Notes under the pieces: model-generated
Told to the model about the DNA's origin: nothing
The model's database searches: none
The model's input: only the letters and a program-made list of their open reading frames with translations
NCBI RefSeq assembly: GCF_900142065.1
Contig: NZ_FSRJ01000003.1
Coordinates: 124,001-188,000, forward strand
Direction of reading: 5' to 3'
Length of the DNA stretch: 64,000 nt
Origin: Agromyces cerinus subsp. cerinus
Lineage (GTDB): Bacteria; Actinomycetota; Actinomycetes; Actinomycetales; Microbacteriaceae
Part shown: positions 31,100-38,841 of the stretch, piece after piece
Layout of the letters: the number at the start of each line of letters is the position of its first letter
Position numbering within the stretch: the stretch's first letter is position 1
Made by a program: the position numbers and the translations under genes

Positions 31100-31130
31100 G
31101 AAGGCCCCGCCTGGAGCAGGCGGGGCCTTC
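31100..31130 (-). terminator. Terminator after the 172-residue membrane protein gene
   Basis: A perfect 13-bp stem (31100-31112 with 31118-31130) with a GGAGC loop, 15 bases past the stop of the gene at 31146. T-run is absent, common in high-GC terminators. Confidence 0.65.
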
Positions 31131-31145
31131 GGAAACTCGTGCAGG

Positions 31146-31664
31146 TCAGGCTGCGGGGCTCGAACCCGCAGCGGGCTCGTCGTCGGCGACCCAGAGTTCA
31201 TCGTCAGCCCGGAAGGTCTGCCAGACGGCGTACGCCACACCCGCTGCAGCGACGATGCCGGCGCCGATCGCGAGGTAGGTGCCGAAGCCGGGGCCGCTCT
31301 TCTCCTTGACGACGACTGCGGCGCGCGGCGAGACGCGCTCGAGGGCGCGGCGCACGCGGGCGTCGTTGGCGATGTCGCCGATCGAGAGCACGGAGCCGAG
31401 CGCATTGCCGACCGTGCGCTCCATGGTGTCACCGGCCGCGCGCGCGGCGGTGCTCGCCCGCTGGACGTTGGGGCGGACATAGCTGTCGTACCCGGTGCGA
31501 ACTCGCGGCACGACCTCTTCGCGCGTGAGGTGGCCGAGTTGACGGCTGGCCTCGCGGGCGACGGCGTTGGCGTGCTCGAGCACGATCTGCTGGTTCCCCC
31601 AGAGTTCCCCAGCGTTGCTCTGCAGTCGCTTGAGTTCCTTCCGGCGCTTGCGTGACAGGCTCAT
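31146..31664 (-). CDS. Hypothetical protein with one C-terminal membrane helix
   Basis: 172 residues. A very basic N-terminus (SRKRRKELKRLQ) is followed by a long helical region, then a membrane helix at about 133-155 (FGTYLAIGAGIVAAAGVAYAVWQTF) and an acidic tail with DDELWVADDEP. Layout suggests a membrane-anchored protein with a cytoplasmic basic helical domain; no family recognised. GGAGGTCGAG precedes the ATG at 31664; the open frame continues upstream but overlaps the ppiA promoter. Confidence 0.75.
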   Translation of the reverse strand: MSLSRKRRKELKRLQSNAGELWGNQQIVLEHANAVAREASRQLGHLTREEVVPRVRTGYDSYVRPNVQRASTAARAAGDTMERTVGNALGSVLSIGDIANDARVRRALERVSPRAAVVVKEKSGPGFGTYLAIGAGIVAAAGVAYAVWQTFRADDELWVADDEPAAGSSPAA

Positions 31665-31782
31665 CTCGACCTCCATCGATGGCAGCGAACCACTCCATCT
31701 TGCCACCGAAACGGCTGGAAGCGAGGTGGGAGTCCGAATACGGCATGCCGCTTGACGAATCCACCCGTGACAGAATATGAGG

Positions 31783-32322
31783 ATGCCGATTCCTACCGCA
31801 GTCGCGACGCTCAACACCAACCACGGACCGATCAAGGTCGACCTCTACGGCGACCACGCCCCGAAGACGGTCAAGAACTTCGTCGGCCTCGCCACGGGCG
31901 AGATCGAATGGACCCACCCCGCCACGGGCGAGAAGTCCACGGCGCCCCTCTACGACGGCGTCATCTTCCACCGCATCATCCCCGGCTTCATGATTCAGGG
32001 CGGCGACCCGCTCGGCCAGGGCGTCGGCGGCCCCGGCTACCAGTTCGACGACGAGATCAACTCCGAGCTCGACTTCACGGAGCCCTACGTGCTCGCGATG
32101 GCCAACGCCGGCATCCAGATGGGTCGCGGCACCAACGGCTCGCAGTTCTTCATCACCGTCGGCCCCACCACGTGGCTGCAGGGCAAGCACTCCATCTTCG
32201 GCAAGGTGACCGACCCGGCGAGCCAGGCCGTCGTCGACAAGCTCGCCGCCGTGGCGACCGATGGTCGCGACAAGCCGCTCGAGGACATCGTCATCGAGAG
32301 CGTCTCCGTCGAGCAGCTCTGA
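31783..32322 (+). CDS. ppiA: Cyclophilin-type peptidyl-prolyl cis-trans isomerase
   Basis: 179-residue cytosolic cyclophilin that speeds proline isomerisation. Active-site motifs are FHRIIPGFMIQGGDP (Arg and Phe), NGSQFFIT, WLQGKHSIFGKV. Its place near gyrA and pknB is the usual actinobacterial one (ppiA, Rv0009). The start at 31783 is preferred because CAGAAT lies 6 bases before, compatible with a leaderless mRNA; an ATG two codons earlier is in frame. Confidence 0.95.
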   Translation: MPIPTAVATLNTNHGPIKVDLYGDHAPKTVKNFVGLATGEIEWTHPATGEKSTAPLYDGVIFHRIIPGFMIQGGDPLGQGVGGPGYQFDDEINSELDFTEPYVLAMANAGIQMGRGTNGSQFFITVGPTTWLQGKHSIFGKVTDPASQAVVDKLAAVATDGRDKPLEDIVIESVSVEQL

Positions 32323-32329
32323 CCCGCAG

Positions 32330-33181
32330 GTGAGCGACTCGGGGCCAGATCGGTCGAACTTCTGCTACCGGCATCCTGATCGGCAGAGCTACATCCTCTG
32401 CCAGCGGTGCGGACGCACGATCTGCCCCGAGTGCCAGACCCAGGCCCCCGTCGGGGTCATCTGCCCGGAGTGCATGCGCGAGCAGCGCGCCAGCGCCCCG
32501 CGCACCAAGCCGGCCGTGCTGACGCGCATGCGCTCAGCCGCCGGTCGTGGCGCACCCGTGGTCACGTATACCCTCATCGGCATCTCCGTTGCGGTGTACC
32601 TCCTGCAGATGATCCCCGGCCTCGGCGTCACCGGGGCGATCCGCTACGCGGGCCTCTACTCGCATCCGGGCTACCTCGAGCCCTGGCGCATGATGACGTC
32701 GGTGTTCGCGCACGGCAGCATCCTGCACCTGCTGCTCAACATGTACACCCTGTGGATCTTCGGGCAACTGCTCGAGGGCCTGCTCGGCAGATGGCGCTAC
32801 CTCACGCTCTACCTGCTGGCCGGCCTCGCCGGCTCGGTGGGCGTGCTCTGGCTCGCACCGCCGAACATGCCGGTCGTCGGGGCATCCGGGGCCATCTTCG
32901 GGCTCATGGGCGCCTTCCTCGTGATCCAGCGTCGACTCGGCGGGCAGTCGACCCAGCTGTTCGTGCTGCTCGGCATCAACCTGGTCATCGGGTTCATCCC
33001 CGGCATGAACGTCGCCTGGCAGGCGCACCTCGGCGGGCTCGCCGCCGGCGCCCTCATCGGCTTCATCCTGGTCGAGACCCGCAAGCGGTCGCAGCGGCGC
33101 CTGCAGGTGTGGCTCCTGGTCGGCGTGGGCGTGGTGCTCGTGCTGCTGAGCCTGCGCTACTTCCTCTTCCCGATCGCCTGA
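32330..33181 (+). CDS. Rhomboid family intramembrane serine protease with zinc-finger head
   Basis: 283 residues. The N-terminus has a B-box-like zinc-binding segment with C-x2-H and several C-x2-C pairs (CYRHPDRQSYILCQRCG, CPECQ, CPECMRE). Six or seven membrane helices follow. The catalytic dyad is S186 in GASGAIFG and H233 in AHLGG; the HxxxN motif is in HLLLNMY. It probably cleaves membrane substrates. The GTG at 32330 lacks a clear Shine-Dalgarno, and the gene begins 7 bases after ppiA, so coupling is likely. Confidence 0.9.
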   Translation: MSDSGPDRSNFCYRHPDRQSYILCQRCGRTICPECQTQAPVGVICPECMREQRASAPRTKPAVLTRMRSAAGRGAPVVTYTLIGISVAVYLLQMIPGLGVTGAIRYAGLYSHPGYLEPWRMMTSVFAHGSILHLLLNMYTLWIFGQLLEGLLGRWRYLTLYLLAGLAGSVGVLWLAPPNMPVVGASGAIFGLMGAFLVIQRRLGGQSTQLFVLLGINLVIGFIPGMNVAWQAHLGGLAAGALIGFILVETRKRSQRRLQVWLLVGVGVVLVLLSLRYFLFPIA

Positions 33182-33193
33182 CGCCGTTCGAGG

Positions 33194-33295
33194 TTATCCA
33201 CAGCTCTCTCCACAGCTGGGGAGAGTTACACCGGTGTAATTGTCGTCATTACGGGGGACACGGGGTCTTCCGGTTCTCCACAGCCTGTGGAGAAC
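33194..33295. other. DnaA-box cluster with a central palindrome
   Basis: Boxes: TTATCCACA 33194-33202 (perfect), CTCTCCACA 33206-33214, TTCTCCACA 33274-33282 and its inverse TGTGGAGAA 33286-33294, the last two forming a 23-bp palindrome with 3-base centre. Between them is TTACACCGGTGTAA (33226-33239), a perfect 14-bp palindrome. It lies between the 3' ends of the rhomboid gene and crgA, so it is not an ordinary promoter. Confidence 0.65.
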
Positions 33296-33340
33296 TCTGC
33301 ATCGCGTCGGCGTGAATCGAGCGCGGCGGAGCAGCAACGA

Positions 33341-33374
33341 CAGAGGGGCGGATGCCGCAGCATCCGCCCCTCTG
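33341..33374. terminator. Bidirectional terminator between rhomboid gene and crgA
   Basis: Perfect 15-bp stem (33341-33355 with 33360-33374) with a CGCA loop, 20 bases beyond the crgA stop on the minus strand. Confidence 0.8.
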
Positions 33375-33393
33375 GTGCGCGTGTAGGCGCCGG

Positions 33394-33633
33394 CTAGCGC
33401 CAGCGAGTGGTCATGAGGAAGCCGATGAAGGCGATGCCGAAGCCGATGAGGATGTTCCACGACTCGAGGCTGGCGATCGGGTACGCACCCTGGCTCACGT
33501 AGAACACGATGATCCAGGCCAGCCCGACGAGCATGAAGCCGAACATGACGGGCTTGAACCACACCGGGTTCGGAGCCTCTTCGCCGCTCGCCTGTTCTGC
33601 GCGCGCGGGCTTCGATGATTTCGTACGTGCCAT
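33394..33633 (-). CDS. crgA: Cell division protein CrgA
   Basis: 79-residue septal membrane protein that interacts with FtsZ/FtsQ/PBPs in actinobacteria. Two membrane helices: PVMFGFMLVGLAWIIVFYV (about 28-46) and WNILIGFGIAFIGFLMTTRW (about 59-78), with the family pattern NPVWFKPVM before the first. The head is basic. TAGAAT (33641-33646 as complement) ends 7 bases before the ATG, so the mRNA is probably leaderless. Confidence 0.95.
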   Translation of the reverse strand: MARTKSSKPARAEQASGEEAPNPVWFKPVMFGFMLVGLAWIIVFYVSQGAYPIASLESWNILIGFGIAFIGFLMTTRWR

Positions 33634-33640
33634 GCGGGTG

Positions 33641-33698
33641 ATTCTAGCCGAGGGAGGGCCTGCGAACACATTCGGTTCACTGCTCCCCGGGCTAGAAT
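33641..33698. promoter_or_regulatory. Divergent leaderless promoters of crgA and the sortase gene
   Basis: TAGAAT on the minus strand (33646-33641) and TAGAAT on the plus strand (33693-33698) each lie 7 bases from their start codon. The -35 regions are weak on both sides. Confidence 0.55.
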
Positions 33699-33705
33699 CG
33701 CCCTC

Positions 33706-34497
33706 ATGTCCGAGTCTCAGCCCGATGCGCGGCGCGCACGCCGCTCCTCGGAGGCTCGGCATCCCCGTGTGAGCGTCGTCGGGGTGCTCGGCGAACTGCT
33801 GCTCACCGCCGGAGTGTTGATCCTGCTGTTCCTCGGCTGGCAGCTCTGGTGGAACGACGCGATCATGGCCGGGCAGCAGTCGTCCGCGGCATCCGAGCAG
33901 AGCAGTCGATGGCTCGAACAGGCGCGCGCGAGCCAGGGTGCCACGCCACCGCCCGAGCCGGCCGACTACGGCGATCCGGTCGTCGACACCACCGAGTACT
34001 CCAACGGCGACGCGTTCGCGGTCATGTACGTACCCCGCTTCGGCGAGGACTCGCAGCGCAACATCGCCGAGGGCTACGGCCTCGACGTGCTGAACAGCTT
34101 CGACCTCGGCGTCGGGCACTACCCGCAGACGCAGAGACCCGGCGAAGTCGGCAACTTCGCGATCGCCTCCCACCGCAGTGCCTATGGCGGTGGCATGCAC
34201 GAGATCGAGCAGCTGCAGCTCGGCGATGCGATCTACATCCAGACGAAGGACGGCTGGTACACCTACCGGTTCCGCGACTTCGAGTACGTGACGCCCGAGA
34301 CGGTCGACGTGCTGGCACCTGTGCCGCATCACCCCGACCTCGCTCCGACCGACCGGCTGGTCACGCTCACGAGCTGCAACCCGCTGTTCTCGACCGCCGA
34401 GCGCATCATCGCCTACGGCGTGCTCGAGTCGTGGCAGCCGAGCGCCGCCGGTGCGCCGGCCGAGATCGCGCCGATCGTCGCGAAGTGGGGGGACTGA
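33706..34497 (+). CDS. Class E sortase
   Basis: 263-residue transpeptidase that anchors secreted proteins to peptidoglycan. One N-terminal membrane helix (about 25-47) leads to the extracellular sortase barrel. The catalytic triad is H156 (ASHRSAYG), C224 (LTSCNPLFS) and the Arg of STAER (about 233). TLTSCNP is typical of class E, the housekeeping sortase of high-GC Gram-positives, which recognises LAxTG. Placement next to crgA and pabA is conserved in the group. Confidence 0.93.
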   Translation: MSESQPDARRARRSSEARHPRVSVVGVLGELLLTAGVLILLFLGWQLWWNDAIMAGQQSSAASEQSSRWLEQARASQGATPPPEPADYGDPVVDTTEYSNGDAFAVMYVPRFGEDSQRNIAEGYGLDVLNSFDLGVGHYPQTQRPGEVGNFAIASHRSAYGGGMHEIEQLQLGDAIYIQTKDGWYTYRFRDFEYVTPETVDVLAPVPHHPDLAPTDRLVTLTSCNPLFSTAERIIAYGVLESWQPSAAGAPAEIAPIVAKWGD

Positions 34498-34501
34498 GAA
34501 G

Positions 34502-34657
34502 ATGTACGGAGCGCTCTGGAGAGTGCTGCCCGGCCCGGTGTGGCTGCGCGTCATCCTGATGCTGCTGCTCGTGGTCGCCGTCGTGTTCGCCCTCTTCACA
34601 TGGGTGTTCCCGTGGGTCGACGGCATCCTGAACCCGATCAACGTCACGGTGGAGTGA
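34502..34657 (+). CDS. Small conserved-type membrane protein
   Basis: 51 residues with one membrane helix (WLRVILMLLLVVAVVFALFTWVF) and a short outside tail ILNPINVTVE. GGGGGA lies before the ATG, four bases after the sortase stop, so it is in the same operon. Function unknown; being between the sortase and pabA it may be a sortase-linked or septal accessory protein (inference). Confidence 0.8.
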   Translation: MYGALWRVLPGPVWLRVILMLLLVVAVVFALFTWVFPWVDGILNPINVTVE

Positions 34658-34665
34658 GCTGACAC

Positions 34666-35322
34666 ATGGACAACACCCCTGCCCGCATCCTCGTCATCGA
34701 CAACTACGACAGCTTCGTCTACACGCTGAACGGCTACCTGCAGGAGCTCGGCGCCGAGACCGAGGTCGCGCGCAACGACTCGTTCGACGTCGCCGATGTC
34801 GCCGCCCGCATCGCCGAGTACGACGCGGTGCTGATCTCACCGGGTCCGGGCAAGCCGTCGGATGCCGGTGTGTCGATCCCGGTCGTCGAAGCCGCCCTCG
34901 CATCGGGGCAGCCGATCCTGGGCGTGTGTCTCGGCCACCAGGCGATCGCCGAGGCGTTCGGTGCGGTCGTCACGAACGCCGAAGAGCTGATGCACGGCAA
35001 GACCTCGCGCATCACCCACGACGGCAGCGACTTCTACGACGGGGTGCCCCAGCCGTTCACGGCGACTCGCTATCACTCGCTCGCCGTCGTGGACGACACG
35101 GTGCCCGATGAGCTCATCGTGACGAGCCGCACTCAAGGCGGGGTCATCATGGGTCTCCGGCACGAGAGCGCCCCGATCTTCGGCGTGCAGTTCCACCCCG
35201 AGTCGGTGCTGACCGAGGGCGGCTACCGCATGCTCGGCAACTGGCTGGCGGTCGCGGGCATGCCCGAGGCGCGGGAGCGCGCCGTGGGCCTGAGCCCGCT
35301 CGTGCGGGCGACCGCCGGCTGA
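34666..35322 (+). CDS. pabA: Glutamine amidotransferase of anthranilate / aminodeoxychorismate synthase
   Basis: 218-residue class I glutaminase, producing ammonia for anthranilate (tryptophan) or 4-amino-4-deoxychorismate (folate) synthesis. The nucleophilic cysteine is in GVCLGHQAIAEAFG; the His-Glu pair is in GVQFHPESVLTEGG. IDNYDSFVYTL starts the fold. The paired chorismate-binding subunit is not in the window, so pabA versus trpG cannot be decided; the mycobacterial homologue beside pknB is called trpG. Confidence 0.9.
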   Translation: MDNTPARILVIDNYDSFVYTLNGYLQELGAETEVARNDSFDVADVAARIAEYDAVLISPGPGKPSDAGVSIPVVEAALASGQPILGVCLGHQAIAEAFGAVVTNAEELMHGKTSRITHDGSDFYDGVPQPFTATRYHSLAVVDDTVPDELIVTSRTQGGVIMGLRHESAPIFGVQFHPESVLTEGGYRMLGNWLAVAGMPEARERAVGLSPLVRATAG

Positions 35323-35420
35323 GGGGTCATCGACGTCGAGCACGCCGCGTGAGCCCCCGGAAGGGTCGCGGTGACCGCCCGTGCTGTCTTGCTGCGCTGG
35401 CCCTCGACCCGCGGTGCGGG

Positions 35421-37115
35421 TCAGCCGGCGCAGTAGGTGAGTTCGACCGAGGAGTGCTGCGGTACGTCTCCGGGTGCGAGCGACTGCTGGGTGACCGGCG
35501 AGCCGGGCTGCGAGTCGCATGAGCCATCGGGCTTGGGAACGGCCGTGAGCTGCAGGTTCTCGGCCCCGAGGTAGGAGGTCGCCGCTTCGAGCGTCTGACC
35601 GGTCACATCGGGGAGCGTGACGGTGCCGCTCGAGATGCGGAAGTCGACCGTGGAACCGACCTCGACCGCCGAGCCCGCCTCGGGCGAGGTGCCGAGCACG
35701 GTGTCGGCCGGAACGGTCGGCGAGGACTCCCTCGTCTCGACACCCGCCACGAGGCCGAGGGCCTTGAGGTCGGCCTTCGCCTGTTCGAGGGTCTTGTTCC
35801 GAAGGTCTGGCACGGTCACGGCCTGTTTTCCGGTCGAGACGAACACGGTCACCGCGGTGCCGTTGTCGACGATCTCGTGTGCGGGCGGGTCGGTGCCGAT
35901 CACCTGGCCCGCCGGAACGGTGTCATCGGTCTTCTCGACGGGAGTTGCGGGCAGCCCGAGCTCCTGCAGGATGTCGACGGCTTCTTCGTAGGTGTTACCG
36001 GTGAGCACGGGGATCTCTTTGACGTTCGACGGCAACTCGGCCGTCGGTTGCAGGTTGAAGGCCCAGTACATGACGGCGATCACGATGACGATGACGCCGA
36101 TGATGCCCGACCAGATCCAGATCGCCGGCGGCCGGCGCTGGGTTCTGGTCATCGTCTCGTCTTCGGCCAGCTGTCGCAGGGCGAGTTCGGAGCTCGAGAG
36201 CGAGCCGGTCGGTGCTCCGAAGAGCATCGTGGCCTGGTCGGGTTCGCGGTGCACGGGCACCTGGCCGGCTGCTGCGGTGTCGACATCGGCACGGAACTCC
36301 GCGGCCGTCTGGTAGCGCTGGTCGCGGTTCTTCGCGAGGGCGTGGAGCACCACCGAATCGAGCGCCGGCGAGACCTTCGGGTTGACGACGCTCGGCTTGA
36401 CCGGGCGCTCGCTGACGTGCTGGTAGGCCACTGCGACGGGGGTGTCGCCGCGGAACGGCGGTCGACCGGTCAGCATCTCGAACAGCACCACGCCCGTGGA
36501 GTACAGGTCGGTGCGGGCGTCGACGGTCTCGCCCTTCGCCTGCTCGGGCGAGAAGTACGAGGCGGTGCCGAGGATCGCCGTGGTCTGCGCGACGGTCGTC
36601 GACGAGTCGGAGACGGCACGCGCGATGCCGAAGTCCATGACCTTCACCTGACCGGCGGTCGTGATCATGATGTTGCCGGGCTTGATGTCGCGGTGCACCA
36701 CGCCGGCACGGTGGGAGTACTCGAGTGCGGTGAGCACGCCGTCGATGACCCGCACCGCCGCGGTCGCCTCGAGCGGACCATCGTGGATGATGTCCTTCAG
36801 CAGGCGGCCTTCGACGAACTCCATGATGATGAACGGCAGCTGCACCTCCTGCCCCGCGGAGTCGACGACCGTCTCCTCGCCGGCGTCGAAGACGCGAACG
36901 ATCGTCGGATGCGCCATGCGCGCCGCCGACTGCGCCTCCTGACGGAACCGCATGCGGAACGCGGGGTCGGTTGCGAGCTGCGGCTTCAGCAGCTTGATCG
37001 CGACCTGACGCCCCAGCCTGGTGTCGGTTCCGACGTGGACATCGGACATGCCGCCGCGCCCGATGAGGGCGCCGACGCGGTATCGCCCCGCGAGCACTCG
37101 TCCTTCATCGTTCAC
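35421..37115 (-). CDS. pknB: Serine/threonine protein kinase PknB with PASTA repeats
   Basis: 564-residue membrane kinase. Catalytic residues: K41 in VAIKLLK, D143 in HRDIKPGN, D161 in DFGIAR; the activation loop has SSTT at 171-174, the autophosphorylation threonines of this family. A juxtamembrane stretch leads to one helix (about 338-360) and three extracellular PASTA domains (about 375-430, 440-500, 505-564) that bind muropeptides or lipid II. Mycobacterial PknB has four. The last PASTA has a cysteine pair. It is the last gene of the fhaA-to-pknB operon. Confidence 0.94.
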   Translation of the reverse strand: MNDEGRVLAGRYRVGALIGRGGMSDVHVGTDTRLGRQVAIKLLKPQLATDPAFRMRFRQEAQSAARMAHPTIVRVFDAGEETVVDSAGQEVQLPFIIMEFVEGRLLKDIIHDGPLEATAAVRVIDGVLTALEYSHRAGVVHRDIKPGNIMITTAGQVKVMDFGIARAVSDSSTTVAQTTAILGTASYFSPEQAKGETVDARTDLYSTGVVLFEMLTGRPPFRGDTPVAVAYQHVSERPVKPSVVNPKVSPALDSVVLHALAKNRDQRYQTAAEFRADVDTAAAGQVPVHREPDQATMLFGAPTGSLSSSELALRQLAEDETMTRTQRRPPAIWIWSGIIGVIVIVIAVMYWAFNLQPTAELPSNVKEIPVLTGNTYEEAVDILQELGLPATPVEKTDDTVPAGQVIGTDPPAHEIVDNGTAVTVFVSTGKQAVTVPDLRNKTLEQAKADLKALGLVAGVETRESSPTVPADTVLGTSPEAGSAVEVGSTVDFRISSGTVTLPDVTGQTLEAATSYLGAENLQLTAVPKPDGSCDSQPGSPVTQQSLAPGDVPQHSSVELTYCAG

Positions 37116-37155
37116 GTGCAGTCCTGTTCCTCTCGTCGAATTCCTCGGCCGTGAC

Positions 37156-38841
37156 CTACTCGGTGGCCGGGAGCACGGTCACCGTCGTCGACGGCGATGC
37201 CGGTGACGCCACGGATCCGCAGTAGTAGACGAAGGTGACGGTCAGGTCGCCAGCCGTCTCCGGGGTGGTGGTGAGCACTGTCGAGGTGGCGCCGCCGGCC
37301 GACGGCTGCGCCGTCGGAGCGCCGGTGCCCTGAACCGTCACCTGGTATCCCGACAGGGTCTGACCGCTCGGGCAGCTCTGCGCGTCCCACGAGACCGTGA
37401 ACGGCTGGTTGCCGCCGGCAGGGATCTCCTCAGGGTCGACGCGCGGTGCCGATGCAGGAGCGCCCGGCGTTTCGAGGGCTGCGTAGTACGTGATCGTGAC
37501 CTCGGACCCGAGCGGCATGTTGCCGGTCGGGTTCACGTCGTAGACGCGTCCGACGTCGTTCGGGTCCACAGCAGGATTGCCCTCGACCGCATTGACCACC
37601 ATCTCGAGGCCCTGGAGCTTCGCACGCGCCTCGTCGACGGTGAGCCCCAGGTAGTCTTCGCGGTTGACCTCCGCGCTCGTGGGCGCCTCACTGGTCGGCG
37701 GAGCGCTCGTCGGCGGTGCGCTCGTCGGGGTCGACGGTTTCGCCGACGTCGACGCGGGCGGCTCCTTGCCGCCGCCGTTCAGCGCGAGCGCGATGATCGT
37801 GCCGATCAGCACGATCGCGAGGAGCGCGATCAGCACGATGAGCGGCCAGGTCCAGGGACTGCGCTTCTTCTCTTCGACGGGTTCTTCGTCGTCGCCCGGG
37901 ACGCCTGCCGACGGCAGCACCGTCGTGGCAGCGGTGGCGCCGGCCGTGGGCATGAGCATCGTCGCGGCGGTGGCACCGGCGGCGCCGAGCACCGCGGGAA
38001 CCGCGGCGGCGGCCGCCTGCACGTCGCCCCGGCGCAGCGCCGTCGCGGCACGCGCGAGGTGCGCGGCCGACTGAGGCCGGTCGGCCGGGTTCTTCGCGAT
38101 GCATCCGTAGACTAGGTTGCGCACCGGCTCGGAGACCGTGACGGGCAGGTCGGGCGGCGTCTCGTTGATCTGCGCCATCGCGATCGCGACCTGCGACTCG
38201 CCCGTGAACGGGCGGCGGCCGGCGAGGGCCTCGTAGGCGACGATGCCGAGCGAGTAGATGTCGGTGGTCGGCGATGCCGGGTGACCCGACGCCTGCTCGG
38301 GCGAGAGGTACTGCACGGTGCCCATGACCTGGCCCGTGGCCGTCAGCGGTACCTGGTCGGCGATGCGAGCGATGCCGAAGTCGGTGATCTTGACGCGCCC
38401 GTCGGGCGTGATGAGCAGGTTGCCGGGCTTGATGTCGCGGTGCACGAGGCCTGCCGCGTGCGCGGCCTGCAGCGCAGCCGCCGTCTGGGCGACGATGTCG
38501 AGCACCTTGTCGGTCGAGAGCACGTGCTCCCGCTCGAGGATCGTCGACAGCGCCTCGCCGGGCACGAGTTCCATGACGAGGTAGGCGCTGCCGTCTTCTT
38601 CTCCGTAGTCGAAGACGTTGGCGATGCCCTCGTGATTGACGAGTGCCGCGTGACGGGCCTCGGCGCGGAAGCGCTCGAGGAAGCCCGGATCGCCCAGGTA
38701 CTCGTCTTTCAGGATCTTGATCGCGACCTGGCGACCGATGACGAGGTCTGTGGCCTGCCACACCTCGCCCATCCCGCCGATCGCGATGCGGGACTGCAGT
38801 TCGTAGCGCCCTCCGAAGGTGAGCCCTGCGCTCGGTCTCAT
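37156..38841 (-). CDS. pknA: Serine/threonine protein kinase PknA with extracellular domain
   Basis: 561-residue membrane kinase: K42 in VAIKIL, HRDIKPGN, DFGIARIAD. An Ala-rich linker and a membrane helix (about 343-364, WPLIVLIALLAIVLIGTIIALAL) lead to a Thr/Ser/Pro-rich stalk, one PASTA-like domain (YLGLTVDEARAKLQGLEM onward) and a second beta-rich, Ig-like domain containing a cysteine pair (SCPSGQ and YYCG). PknA of Mycobacterium has no PASTA domain, so the ectodomain is notable. It overlaps pbpA by 4 bases. Confidence 0.92.
   Translation of the reverse strand: MRPSAGLTFGGRYELQSRIAIGGMGEVWQATDLVIGRQVAIKILKDEYLGDPGFLERFRAEARHAALVNHEGIANVFDYGEEDGSAYLVMELVPGEALSTILEREHVLSTDKVLDIVAQTAAALQAAHAAGLVHRDIKPGNLLITPDGRVKITDFGIARIADQVPLTATGQVMGTVQYLSPEQASGHPASPTTDIYSLGIVAYEALAGRRPFTGESQVAIAMAQINETPPDLPVTVSEPVRNLVYGCIAKNPADRPQSAAHLARAATALRRGDVQAAAAAVPAVLGAAGATAATMLMPTAGATAATTVLPSAGVPGDDEEPVEEKKRSPWTWPLIVLIALLAIVLIGTIIALALNGGGKEPPASTSAKPSTPTSAPPTSAPPTSEAPTSAEVNREDYLGLTVDEARAKLQGLEMVVNAVEGNPAVDPNDVGRVYDVNPTGNMPLGSEVTITYYAALETPGAPASAPRVDPEEIPAGGNQPFTVSWDAQSCPSGQTLSGYQVTVQGTGAPTAQPSAGGATSTVLTTTPETAGDLTVTFVYYCGSVASPASPSTTVTVLPATE

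Noticed and set aside
35877..37154. 425-codon open frame opposite pknB
   Set aside because: Antisense shadow of the kinase gene.
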